Shown here: piece after piece, positions 16,866 through 25,147 of the stretch
Position numbering within the stretch: position 1 is the first letter of the stretch
How the letters are laid out: every line of letters starts with the position of its first letter
NCBI GenBank assembly: GCA_009917545.1
Contig: QZDW01000013.1
Location: 62,001-126,000, forward strand
DNA length: 64,000 bases
Direction of reading: 5' to 3'
DNA from: a bacterium 1XD42-76
GTDB lineage: Bacteria > Bacillota > Clostridia > Lachnospirales > Lachnospiraceae
Program-made: the position numbers and the translations under genes
The notes under the pieces: model-generated
Databases searched by the model: none
Told to the model about the DNA's origin: nothing
Seen by the model: only the letters and a program-made list of their open reading frames with translations

Positions 16866-17849
16866 ATGAGAATTGATTTTGCGCCCCTGGAGGGAATTAC
16901 GACCTATACGTACCGGAAACTGCATCATAAATATTACGGGGGAATCGACCGGTATTTTGCTCCCTTTATCTCGCCGGGGCCCGGGCAGGGGTTAAGCGTA
17001 AAAGAGGTGCGGGATATTTTGCCGGAGAATAACGGCGGACTGCGTGTGGTTCCCCAGCTTATGGCAAATCATGCGCCTACCTTTCTCGCAGCTGCAAAGG
17101 TGCTGGCCGCCTATGGATATCAGGAAATCAACCTGAATCTTGGCTGCCCTTCCGGGACTGTGGCAGCCAAGAAAAAAGGTGCTGGTTTTCTGGCTTATCC
17201 GGAAGAGCTGGAAGCGTTTCTGGAAGAGATTTTTGCCGACCACGAGGTGGCGGCCGGACAGATCGGGATCTCCATTAAGACAAGAATCGGAAAGTTTTCC
17301 GCAGAGGAATGGCCGGAGCTTATGCAGATCTATAACCGGTTTCCGTTACAGGAACTGATCGTTCATCCAAGGGTTCAAAAGGATTTTTACAGGAACCGTT
17401 CCCGCTGGGAAGCGTATGCGGATGCACGCCGGGAAAGCAGGAACCGGCTTGTATATAACGGAGATATCTCTACAGTCGAAGAGTATCTGCGGTTTTGCAG
17501 TCAGTTTCCAGATGAAGAGGCGGTTATGCTGGGCAGAGGCCTGGTCGGAAATCCGGAGCTTGGGGAGCAGATCAGCCGTATTCAGAATGGAGAGGACGCC
17601 AAAGCATTGGACGGGAAGCGGCTGCGGGCATTTCACGACGAGCTCCTGGAAGCGTATTGTGAGCTGATGTCGGGGGAGAGGAACGTGCTGTTTAAGATGA
17701 AAGAACTGTGGTGCTATATGGCAGTCATGTTTCCGGACAGTCAAAAGACAGAAAAGCGGATCAAAAAAGCAGCGCATATGAGGGAATATAAGGAAGCGGT
17801 AAACGCTATGTTTACATCACCGGAGGGCGGCCAGGGACGCATTTTGTGA
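16866..17849 (+). CDS. tRNA dihydrouridine synthase-like flavoprotein
   Basis: A 327-residue TIM-barrel protein of the Dus family, which reduces uridine in the tRNA D-loop using FMN and NADPH. The FMN-site start FAPLEGIT is at 4-11, the catalytic-cysteine motif NLNLGCPSGTV near 86-96, IKTRIGK near 137, the histidine segment IVHPRVQKDFY near 162 and YNGDI near 196. The ATG at 16866 fits the family N-terminus; AAAGAGGG lies 13 bases upstream and an ATG at 16854 is possible. It differs from canonical DusB, so the position modified in tRNA is uncertain. Confidence 0.85.
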   Translation: MRIDFAPLEGITTYTYRKLHHKYYGGIDRYFAPFISPGPGQGLSVKEVRDILPENNGGLRVVPQLMANHAPTFLAAAKVLAAYGYQEINLNLGCPSGTVAAKKKGAGFLAYPEELEAFLEEIFADHEVAAGQIGISIKTRIGKFSAEEWPELMQIYNRFPLQELIVHPRVQKDFYRNRSRWEAYADARRESRNRLVYNGDISTVEEYLRFCSQFPDEEAVMLGRGLVGNPELGEQISRIQNGEDAKALDGKRLRAFHDELLEAYCELMSGERNVLFKMKELWCYMAVMFPDSQKTEKRIKKAAHMREYKEAVNAMFTSPEGGQGRIL

Positions 17850-17862
17850 CAAGGAGGACAGG

Positions 17863-18387
17863 ATGGGAGAGCAGATGAATGGAGCCGGCCAGGCAAATAA
17901 AACAAGTGGACCGGACGGAAGCGGTCAGATGGACAGAACCAGCCAGACAGATAAAACAGCCCCGTCGGAAATGAGCGCAGACTTTAAAGAGCAGCTGAGG
18001 AGAACAAATGAAACGAATGCATTTATGCGGCACAATCATATCAGGGCAGTAAAGCTCTCTGATATAGGTGCACGTGTGGAAGCTGTAATCAATGGGGATT
18101 CCCTGAACGCCATGCAGGGGATTCACGGCGGCCTGATGTTTATCATGGCTGAGACGGCCGCCGGCCTTGCTGTACGGAATGACGGCAGGAAATATGTGAC
18201 CCTTGACAGCTCCTTCCGTTTTATAAGCAGTGCGGCAGGCAGTGTCCCGCGGTTGGCAGCAGAATCGTTGATTACGAAACGTGGGCGGACTGTCTGCTTT
18301 TGCCGGTCCCAGGTCCTGGAGCCTGTTTCGGGAAAGATACTGGCAGAGGGAGAATTCACCTTTTACTGTCTGGATGCTGCTGTATAG
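17863..18387 (+). CDS. PaaI-type hotdog-fold thioesterase with N-terminal extension
   Basis: A 174-residue protein. Residues about 48-170 form a hotdog fold of the PaaI/YdiI group with GIHGGLMFIMAETAAG (about 86-101), where the His-Gly-Gly and the helix acid contribute to acyl-CoA hydrolysis. Residues 1-40 are a Thr/Gln/Gly-rich, apparently disordered extension that is absent from the paralogue at 57532. The ribosome site AAGGAGGACAGG is strong. It starts 14 bases after the dus gene and is likely co-transcribed. The substrate is unknown, probably an aromatic or short acyl-CoA. Confidence 0.8.
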   Translation: MGEQMNGAGQANKTSGPDGSGQMDRTSQTDKTAPSEMSADFKEQLRRTNETNAFMRHNHIRAVKLSDIGARVEAVINGDSLNAMQGIHGGLMFIMAETAAGLAVRNDGRKYVTLDSSFRFISSAAGSVPRLAAESLITKRGRTVCFCRSQVLEPVSGKILAEGEFTFYCLDAAV

Positions 18388-18426
18388 GGCCAAAAGCAGT
18401 TCCATATGTTACGACTACATACGTAC

Positions 18427-18435
18427 TGGTATAAT
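18427..18435 (+). promoter_or_regulatory. Extended -10 promoter before the FG-GAP-like gene
   Basis: TGGTATAAT gives a TGN-extended consensus -10 at 18430-18435, 31 bases before the ATG of the next gene. The -35 region (TGTTAC near 18407) is poor, as is often the case with extended -10 promoters. Confidence 0.5.
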
Positions 18436-18466
18436 CATAACAAAAACAAAAAATGCGGTGAGGGAA

Positions 18467-19510
18467 ATGAGAATTGAGAAAAAGGTAATCGCGAAGTTGG
18501 AGAAATGCTATTCTGTTGCACCGTTATACTATCAGGGACGGGAGCACTTTCTGGTGGCAGCAGAAAAGAAAGACCGGTGTATTCTGTTTGACATGGACGG
18601 TAATCCGGAGGAAACGGTCTGGGAGGGCCCGGGCGGCGTTATGACAATGGTGCAGATCCCGGGAAGCGATGGGCAGTTCCTTGCCATACACCAGTTTTTT
18701 TCGCCCAATGAGGCAAAGGAGGCGAAGCTGGTAGCAGCAGAGCCCTCGGCGGACGGAAAATGGAACGTTAAAACGATCGCCAGACTGCCGTTTGTCCACC
18801 GTTTTGATATTGTAACCAGGAATCATGTGAATTATCTGATTGCCTGTACGCTCAAATCCGGTCATGAATATGAGGAGGACTGGAGAAGTCCGGGAAGGGT
18901 GTATGCGGCCCGGCTTCCCGAGACGCTTGACGGTATTTCCGAAGAGAATCCGCTCGGGCTCAGGGTGATTTGCGACAGTCTGAATAAGAATCACGGATAC
19001 TGCCATATGACAGAACACGGAGTCATGTGCAGTCTGATTGCGTCCGAGGATGGTGTGTTCCGGTTTACACCGCCGGAAAATGCGGATGGGGAATGGCAGA
19101 TCGAAATGTTGTTTGACCTGCCTGCCAGTGATGCGGTACTGACAGACTTTGACGGGGACGGAGAAAAAGAGCTGGCACTGATTCATCCATTTCATGGAGA
19201 TGAGATACGGATTTACAAAAATACAGACGGGACGTATCAGGAAGTATACCGGAAGTCCGCAGAATTTGCACACGCGATTTTTGGCGGAATCTTCTGCGGC
19301 CGGCCGTCGCTTGTCATTGGCAGCCGGGGCGGTAAGCGCGAGCTGTTTTGTGTTTCCTGGAATCAGGAAAGGAATTCCTATGAGACAAGTGTCATTGATG
19401 AGGGATGCGGAGCGGCAAACATATATCATTTCGTAAAGGATGGAAAGGATATCCTGATCGCCGCCAACCGCGAGATCAATGAGGTTGCCATGTATACAAT
19501 CAGCGGCTGA
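18467..19510 (+). CDS. FG-GAP/VCBS-like repeat protein of unknown function
   Basis: A 347-residue protein that looks like a small beta-propeller: repeated beta segments, with DFDGDGEKELALIHPFHG near 227-244 matching the calcium-binding loop of FG-GAP/VCBS repeats. It has no signal peptide, so it would be cytoplasmic, which is unusual for this repeat class. The ATG at 18467 has GTGAGGGAA upstream and follows its own promoter. It overlaps the convergent YczE-type gene by 11 bases at the 3' end. A role in sensing or substrate binding is possible but not shown. Confidence 0.6.
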   Translation: MRIEKKVIAKLEKCYSVAPLYYQGREHFLVAAEKKDRCILFDMDGNPEETVWEGPGGVMTMVQIPGSDGQFLAIHQFFSPNEAKEAKLVAAEPSADGKWNVKTIARLPFVHRFDIVTRNHVNYLIACTLKSGHEYEEDWRSPGRVYAARLPETLDGISEENPLGLRVICDSLNKNHGYCHMTEHGVMCSLIASEDGVFRFTPPENADGEWQIEMLFDLPASDAVLTDFDGDGEKELALIHPFHGDEIRIYKNTDGTYQEVYRKSAEFAHAIFGGIFCGRPSLVIGSRGGKRELFCVSWNQERNSYETSVIDEGCGAANIYHFVKDGKDILIAANREINEVAMYTISG

Positions 19511-20213
19511 GACCCGGAGCTTCCATTCCGGCAAGAATCCGGATTTGCCTGCCGCAGATCCGGTGATACAGAGCGATGATTCGCCCCACACCAAGTACGG
19601 CGGCCACAGTGCCGATCCCGACGCCGACCAGCCTTTGGGTCAGTAGAAGGCTGATTGCGGCGGTGACTGTAATATTAGCCAGGTCGAAACAGTTTTTGGT
19701 AAAGCCGATATTTTTACCGGCTGTATCGGCGATCGCCTGTACGATGCCGTCGCCGGGATTTGGGACAAGCCTCATATCAAGTGACATAGCGGCTCCGATT
19801 CCGGTGAGTGTGATCGCCAGCGCCAGAATGAGAAGGCGCAGAGGTATTGGGGCGGCTTCACAGCCAGGGAATATGGAGGAAAAGAAATTAAGGAATCTTG
19901 TAAATAAAAGACTCAGGGGAAATTGCAGGAGATCAAACAAAAGGAGCCGGCGGCGGTTAGCTGCCGGTTTTCCTGTCTGTACTTGTTTCCTATATGGGAT
20001 ACAGTGGAGCAGGAGTTGTGCGGTGATAAAAATAAGATATACGACGAGTGTTACATTTCCAAAATTGAGGTTCCATATGACGGAAATACTATAGGGAACC
20101 GAGATAATGGCTGATGTGCCCAGGCCGGTTTTGGTATTTAAGGTAAGACCAAGAGCTAGGATCAGCAGGCCGAGTCCGTAGAACAGGCCGCGGAAAAGCT
20201 TTGTGTGTTTCAT
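19500..20213 (-). CDS. YczE/YitT-type integral membrane protein
   Basis: A 237-residue membrane protein with about five to six helices. It begins with the typical FRGLFYGLGLLILALGLTL segment and contains GLGTSAIISVPYSIS (about 33-47) and the conserved GDGIVQAIADTAGKNIG (about 146-162) of the YczE/YyaS family. In Bacillus subtilis yczE neighbours a surfactin locus, but the molecular role is unknown. The ATG at 20213 has GGAG seven bases upstream; the frame is open further 5' without a ribosome site. It is tail-to-tail with the FG-GAP-like gene. Confidence 0.75.
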   Translation of the reverse strand: MKHTKLFRGLFYGLGLLILALGLTLNTKTGLGTSAIISVPYSISVIWNLNFGNVTLVVYLIFITAQLLLHCIPYRKQVQTGKPAANRRRLLLFDLLQFPLSLLFTRFLNFFSSIFPGCEAAPIPLRLLILALAITLTGIGAAMSLDMRLVPNPGDGIVQAIADTAGKNIGFTKNCFDLANITVTAAISLLLTQRLVGVGIGTVAAVLGVGRIIALYHRICGRQIRILAGMEAPGLSR

Positions 20214-20410
20214 AATAGGCAGCTCCTTACAGGATAAGACAGCAGCTCTGACGGCGGCGTCTTTTAAATGTTGGGAATCCGTATCTATCATATCAGGCCG
20301 GGAAAAAGCGGTCAAGTCATAATTCCTGTGATTTACACCTGCCGCGGTCTGCAATGGAAGGACATTTCATATAATGAGATAAATGGTGAATTGACCGGAG
20401 TAGAACAGAC

Positions 20411-21118
20411 ATGAAATTTCGAAGGCAGCTGGCTGTGTTTACTGTCGTCATTCTGGCAGATCTCTGCCTGGCCGCAGGTCTTTTTCTTCTTGTAAAAAGC
20501 GGCTGTGTCTGGCAGAAAGCAGGCAGATGGGAGACAGCTTCCGCCCGCGAATTGGACGGGGAACCTAAAACTGTCGCTCTGACATTCGATGACGGCCCGC
20601 ACCCGGTCTATACAAAAAAACTGCTTGAGGGGTTAAGTGAGAGAGGAGTCCGCGCCTCCTTTTTTCTGATTGGCAAAAGCATTGACGGAAATGAAGCACT
20701 GGTGGCCAGAATGAAGGAGGACGGACATCTGATCGGCAACCACAGTCAGGAACATGCGCAGCTTACAAAAGAAGATGTAGGGACAGCCTGTGAACAAATT
20801 AACAGTACCAGCCAGAAAATTTTTGAAATTACAGGAGAGATGCCGTCCTGCATCCGTCCTCCCTTTGGCTCCTGGAGTGACGAGCTGGACCGCTGCGTTC
20901 CCATGCAGGTTGTACTCTGGGATATTGATACGCTGGACTGGAAAACGAAAGATAAGGAAAAAATCGTACAGCATGTATTGAAAAACGTGGAGGACGGCAG
21001 TATTATTCTCATGCATGATGTCTATGAGACATCGGTGGAAGCAGCGCTTGAGATCGTGGATCTCCTGCAGCAGAGGGGATATCTGTTTGTCACGGCAGAT
21101 GAGCTGATGATCGACTGA
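20411..21118 (+). CDS. Polysaccharide deacetylase (NodB family), membrane-anchored
   Basis: A 235-residue protein. A signal-anchor (about 8-28) precedes a NodB domain that removes acetyl groups from GlcNAc or MurNAc, probably in peptidoglycan. The five motifs are present: TFDDGP (58-63, catalytic base and metal Asp), HSQEHA (about 111-116, metal His pair), RPPFGSW (about 149-155), DTLDWK (about 174-179) and LMHD (about 200-203). The sporulation-type PdaA/PdaB and housekeeping PgdA families cannot be separated by eye. GGAG lies 11 bases before the ATG. It is monocistronic. Confidence 0.88.
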   Translation: MKFRRQLAVFTVVILADLCLAAGLFLLVKSGCVWQKAGRWETASARELDGEPKTVALTFDDGPHPVYTKKLLEGLSERGVRASFFLIGKSIDGNEALVARMKEDGHLIGNHSQEHAQLTKEDVGTACEQINSTSQKIFEITGEMPSCIRPPFGSWSDELDRCVPMQVVLWDIDTLDWKTKDKEKIVQHVLKNVEDGSIILMHDVYETSVEAALEIVDLLQQRGYLFVTADELMID

Positions 21119-21131
21119 TGCAAGAGAGTAA

Positions 21132-21160
21132 TTGACAAGAGAGTAACAAAAGAGTATACT
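21132..21160 (+). promoter_or_regulatory. Promoter of rarA
   Basis: TTGACA (21132-21137), a 17-base spacer and TATACT (21155-21160) form a near-consensus sigma-A promoter. An AAGAGAGTAA direct repeat overlaps the -35 and spacer. Confidence 0.8.
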
Positions 21161-21164
21161 TTTC

Positions 21165-21206
21165 TTGTATCATCTGGAAGGCCTTCCCAATTCCCCCCTG
21201 ATACAA
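21165..21206 (+). promoter_or_regulatory. Stem-loop in the rarA leader
   Basis: TTGTATCA (21165-21172) pairs with TGATACAA (21199-21206), enclosing the perfect palindrome GGAAGGCCTTCC (21176-21187). It lies directly after the predicted transcription start and before the ribosome site. There is no T-run, so it is more likely an mRNA-stability or regulatory element than a terminator. Confidence 0.5.
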
Positions 21207-21243
21207 AAGGCCGGCGCAGAAGCCCAGCATACGGAGGAAGAAC

Positions 21244-22560
21244 ATGGATTTATTTGACTATATGCGGAGCAATACGATGGAAAAGGAAGCGCCCCTGGCA
21301 TCACGAATGCGCCCGGAGACGCTGGATGAAGTCGTGGGGCAGAAACATATAATCGGCAAAGACAAGCTGCTTTACCGGGCGATTAAAGCGGATAAGCTGC
21401 GTTCCGTGATTTTTTACGGTCCCCCGGGAACCGGTAAGACGACTTTGGCGATGGTGATTGCCCATACGACCAGCGCCCGCTTTGAGCAGATCAACGCGAC
21501 CGCGGCCGGTAAAAAGGACATGGAAGAGATTGTTAAGAACGCCAAAGATACGCTTGGCATGTATGGTCAGAGGACAATTTTATTCATAGACGAGATTCAT
21601 CGTTTCAACAAGACACAGCAGGACTATCTTCTGCCGTTTGTGGAGGACGGTACGGTCATCCTGATCGGAGCCACAACGGAAAATCCCTATTTTGAGGTTA
21701 ATCAGGCGCTTTTATCGCGCTCCGGTATTTTTGAGCTGAAGCCATTGGAGAAGCAGGATATCAGAGAGCTGATCGTGCGGGCTGTTTACGATGAGAAAAA
21801 AGGGATGGGTGCTTTTGGCGGCGAGATCACGGATGAGGCGGCGGACTTTCTTGCAGACGCGGCCGGCGGGGATGCCAGAGCGGCGTTAAATGCAGTAGAG
21901 CTTGGTGTTCTGACGACGGAGAAGGGAAATGATGGCCGGATTCATATCACGCTTGAGGTCGCGGCTGAGTGTATCCAGAAACGTGCAATCCGCTATGACC
22001 GGGACGGCGATAACCATTACGACACGATTTCCGCTTTTATTAAGAGCATGCGCGGGTCAGATCCGGATGCAGCTCTTTATTATCTGGCAAGGATGCTGTA
22101 CGCGGGTGAGGATGTCAAATTTATTGCCAGACGGATTATCATCTGTGCTGCAGAAGACGTGGGAAACGCGGATCCGAATGCGCTTACCGTTGCAGTCAGC
22201 GCCGCGCTGGCAGTGGAACGAATCGGGATGCCGGAGGGGCAGATTCCGTTGGCAGAGGCAGTGACCTATGTGGCGACAGCGCCCAAGAGCAATGCAGCCT
22301 GTGACGGGATTGCCAGAGCGATGGAGGCAGTCCGGGCGGGAAAGCTTCCGCCGGTGCCCGTACATCTTCAGGATTCCCATTACAAGGGGGCCGAAAGACT
22401 GGGGCATGGCGTCGGATACCAGTACGCCCATGATTTCCCGAAGCACTATGTAAAGCAGCAGTATCTTCCGGATGGTATGACGGAGGAACATTTCTATTTT
22501 CCGACAGACAACGGTTACGAGAAACAGATTAACAGGCATATGGCGTGGTTAAAGGATTGA
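21244..22560 (+). CDS. rarA: Replication-associated recombination protein A (AAA+ ATPase)
   Basis: A 438-residue clamp-loader-related ATPase of the RarA/MgsA/WRNIP1 family that acts at stalled replication forks. The N-terminal PLASRMRPETLDEVVGQ (about 18-34) is the family opening. Walker A GPPGTGKT is at 59-66, Walker B FIDEIHR near 115-121, sensor 1 IGATTENPYF near 140-149, and the C-terminal tetramerisation part ends in HGVGYQYAHDFPKHYV. Length is normal. The ribosome site CGGAGGAAG is seven bases before the ATG. It has its own promoter and leader hairpin. Confidence 0.95.
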   Translation: MDLFDYMRSNTMEKEAPLASRMRPETLDEVVGQKHIIGKDKLLYRAIKADKLRSVIFYGPPGTGKTTLAMVIAHTTSARFEQINATAAGKKDMEEIVKNAKDTLGMYGQRTILFIDEIHRFNKTQQDYLLPFVEDGTVILIGATTENPYFEVNQALLSRSGIFELKPLEKQDIRELIVRAVYDEKKGMGAFGGEITDEAADFLADAAGGDARAALNAVELGVLTTEKGNDGRIHITLEVAAECIQKRAIRYDRDGDNHYDTISAFIKSMRGSDPDAALYYLARMLYAGEDVKFIARRIIICAAEDVGNADPNALTVAVSAALAVERIGMPEGQIPLAEAVTYVATAPKSNAACDGIARAMEAVRAGKLPPVPVHLQDSHYKGAERLGHGVGYQYAHDFPKHYVKQQYLPDGMTEEHFYFPTDNGYEKQINRHMAWLKD

Positions 22561-22582
22561 TTTTATTTTTCAAGTCTGAAAA

Positions 22583-22611
22583 TTGGTTTATGAAAATAAC
22601 GTATCTAATTT
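22583..22611 (+). promoter_or_regulatory. Candidate promoter of rho
   Basis: TTGGTT (22583-22588), a 17-base spacer and TAATTT (22606-22611) form a moderate sigma-A match in the AT-rich gap between rarA and rho. Confidence 0.45.
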
Positions 22612-22669
22612 CTGAAAATAATCCAGGAATCCCCCAAATGATAGCAGAACAAATTATGAGGAGAACGAT

Positions 22670-24229
22670 ATGCGTGAAAAATTAGAAACATTACCCCTTA
22701 CGGAGCTGCGGGAGCTGGCAAAGAGCCAGGGAATTAAAAATGTCAGCGGGTACAGAAAATCCGATCTGATTGACAAGCTCTGCGAGTCAGCCGGAGAACG
22801 AAAGGGGGATGAGGCCCGGTCAGCATCAGAAGCGCAGCCGCATCCGGAGGCTGCTCAGCCTAAGCAGGAGATGCAGGCACGTCCGGAGGCTGCCCAGTCT
22901 AAGCAGGAAGGACAGCCGCATCCGGAGGCCGTCCAGTCCCGGCAGGAAATGCAGACGCGCCCGGAGACTCAGTCCAGATCAGAAGGACAGTCCGCGCCGC
23001 AGAATAATGCGGCCCAGTCCAGGCAGTTCCAGAGTACGCAGCAGTCCAGACAGCAGACGAACAGCGGCTCTGACCCCAAGAGCGAGCTTCAGGAGCTGGA
23101 CAGCGGCATTGAGGCGAACGGCATCCTGGAGGTCATGCCGGACGGATTTGGCTTTATCCGCTGTGAAAATTTTCTGCCCGGTGAGAACGATGTCTATGTG
23201 GCACCGTCCCAGATCCGCCGGTTCAATATGAAAACAGGTGATATCATCCGCGGAAGCCGGAGAGTAAAGACGGCGACGGAAAAATTCGCGGCTCTGTTGT
23301 ATGTATTATCCATCAACGGCTACCCGACGCACGTCGCGGAACGCCGCCCTAATTTCGAAGATTTGACACCCATTTTTCCCAACCGGCGGTTGGATCTCGA
23401 GGTGCGGGGCATGCGCAATACCACAGCCATGCGCACTATGAACCTGCTTGCTCCGATCGGAAAGGGGCAGCGCGGTATGATCGTGTCCCCGCCGAAAGCA
23501 GGTAAAACGACTCTTTTAAAGCAGGTAGCCAAGGCAGTCACTACGAATTATCCGGATATGCATCTGATTATTCTCCTGATCGACGAACGTCCGGAGGAGG
23601 TGACGGACATTAAGGAGTCTGTGGTGGGACCGAATGTTGAGGTGATCTATTCCACCTTTGATGAACTGCCGGACCGCCATAAACGTGTGTCCGAGATGGT
23701 GATTGAACGTGCGAAACGCCTTGTAGAGCATGGACGGGATGTGATGATTCTCTTAGACAGTATGACAAGGCTTGCCAGAGCGTATAACCTGGTGGTTCCC
23801 CCCAGCGGGCGCACACTGTCCGGCGGTCTTGACCCGGCAGCGCTCCACATGCCGAAGCGCTTCTTTGGCGCAGCGCGTAATATGCGTGAGGGCGGGAGCC
23901 TGACGATTCTTGCCACAGCCCTTGTGGAAACAGGAAGCCGTATGGACGATGTGATCTATGAGGAATTCAAGGGAACCGGCAACATGGAGCTTGTGCTTGA
24001 CAGAAAGCTGTCAGAAAAGAGGATCTTCCCGGCAATTGATATCTTAAAATCCGGCACGCGCAGGGATGACCTGCTGCTTACGCAGGAGGAAGCTGAAGCG
24101 GTGGATTCTATCCGCAAGGCGACGAACTCTATGAAATCTGACGAAGCAGTGGAACGTATCCTGGATCTGTTCGCCAGGACGAGGAACAACCGGGAATTTG
24201 TGGAAGTAGCAAAGAAAACGAGATTTTAA
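22670..24229 (+). CDS. rho: Transcription termination factor Rho with Q/E/P-rich insertion
   Basis: A 519-residue hexameric RNA helicase that terminates transcription. The Rho N-domain (about 1-42, ending in [11 protein letters not shown]) is separated from the cold-shock RNA-binding domain ([14 protein letters not shown], near 150) by about 100 residues of low complexity rich in Gln, Pro, Glu, Ser and Arg, containing repeats of the type PEAAQ.KQE. The ATPase domain has Walker A PPKAGKTT (about 274-281), Walker [17 protein letters not shown] (about 359-374) and the R-loop region. Classical Rho is about 420 residues, so the insertion explains the extra length. GAGGAG precedes the ATG. IclR follows after 23 bases. 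Confidence 0.95.
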   Translation: MREKLETLPLTELRELAKSQGIKNVSGYRKSDLIDKLCESAGERKGDEARSASEAQPHPEAAQPKQEMQARPEAAQSKQEGQPHPEAVQSRQEMQTRPETQSRSEGQSAPQNNAAQSRQFQSTQQSRQQTNSGSDPKSELQELDSGIEANGILEVMPDGFGFIRCENFLPGENDVYVAPSQIRRFNMKTGDIIRGSRRVKTATEKFAALLYVLSINGYPTHVAERRPNFEDLTPIFPNRRLDLEVRGMRNTTAMRTMNLLAPIGKGQRGMIVSPPKAGKTTLLKQVAKAVTTNYPDMHLIILLIDERPEEVTDIKESVVGPNVEVIYSTFDELPDRHKRVSEMVIERAKRLVEHGRDVMILLDSMTRLARAYNLVVPPSGRTLSGGLDPAALHMPKRFFGAARNMREGGSLTILATALVETGSRMDDVIYEEFKGTGNMELVLDRKLSEKRIFPAIDILKSGTRRDDLLLTQEEAEAVDSIRKATNSMKSDEAVERILDLFARTRNNREFVEVAKKTRF

Positions 24230-24252
24230 CAGTATCCGGAGGAAAAGCAGCT

Positions 24253-25029
24253 ATGGCAGAGGAAGTGAAGAATCCGATACAGGTTGCGGAACGTCTGTTT
24301 CGGGTGATTGAACTTCTGGCGGAACGTGGGCCGATGGGGCTTGTGGAGCTGAGTTGTGTTCTGGGCTTTCATAAGAGCACGGCCCACAGACTGGTATCAT
24401 CCCTGCAGTTTATGGGATATATCCGTCAGGATGAGGAATCCCTGAAGTACAGTCTGTCCTTAAAATTCCTGGAGATTGGCAGCAGGATTCTGGCACAGAC
24501 GGATACGGTATCACTGGTTCATCCCTCTCTTAAACGGCTGTCAGAGTATACAAAGGAGACCGTCCACCTGGTGAGCCGTGAAGGCATAGAGGCTGTCTAC
24601 ATTGACAAGGTCGAATCCGGGACAGGTGCGCTGCGCATGGTCTCCAGGGTGGGAAGCAGGATCCCGCTGTACTGCTCGGGTGTGGGAAAGGCACTGCTTG
24701 CACCGCTTCCTGATGAGGAGATTCTCGATATCTGGAAGGCATCAGATATAAAAAAGCTGACGCCGAATACGATTACGACGTTCGCAGGCCTGATGGAACA
24801 GATCGTAAGAGTCAGGCAGGACGGATACGCATTCGATAATGAGGAAAATGAAGGAGGGGTACGCTGCATTGCCGTCAGTCTTGCAGACTACCACAAGGAA
24901 CCGGTCTATGCGGTCAGCATTTCGGCTCCGGTGAACAGGATGACGGATGAACGGCTGTCAGAACTTAAGGAGGTGCTTCTCGGCCTGAAGGACGAGATTG
25001 CAGATATTCTGGGATTTGCAGGGAGATGA
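24253..25029 (+). CDS. IclR family transcriptional regulator
   Basis: A 258-residue regulator with an N-terminal winged helix-turn-helix (about 10-65; LVELSCVLGFHKSTAHRLVSS) and a C-terminal effector-binding domain (about 80-250; VHLVSREGIEAVYIDKVES, GKALLAPLPDEE, GGVRCIAVSLAD). IclR proteins usually control a linked catabolic operon, but the next gene is a MATE pump, separated by a large hairpin. GGAGG is ten bases upstream of the ATG. It follows rho by 23 bases and may be read through from it. The effector is unknown. Confidence 0.88.
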   Translation: MAEEVKNPIQVAERLFRVIELLAERGPMGLVELSCVLGFHKSTAHRLVSSLQFMGYIRQDEESLKYSLSLKFLEIGSRILAQTDTVSLVHPSLKRLSEYTKETVHLVSREGIEAVYIDKVESGTGALRMVSRVGSRIPLYCSGVGKALLAPLPDEEILDIWKASDIKKLTPNTITTFAGLMEQIVRVRQDGYAFDNEENEGGVRCIAVSLADYHKEPVYAVSISAPVNRMTDERLSELKEVLLGLKDEIADILGFAGR

Positions 25030-25052
25030 CAAATCTGTCAGTGAAAAGATTC

Positions 25053-25095
25053 CACCGCCACAGGCGGTCTGTAATGGAACCAGCCTGTGACGGTG
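25053..25095 (+). promoter_or_regulatory. Large hairpin between the IclR and MATE genes
   Basis: CACCGCCACAGGC (25053-25065) pairs with GCCTGTGACGGTG (25083-25095) over 13 positions with one mismatch, and an inner CCGCC/GGCGG alternative exists. There is no T-run, so it could be a processing or attenuation structure in front of the MATE gene or a protein-binding dyad. Confidence 0.45.
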
Positions 25096-25147
25096 AGAGT
25101 GCAGAAACGTTACTGTTTATGAAAACACGAGAAAGGTGAGTACAGAA

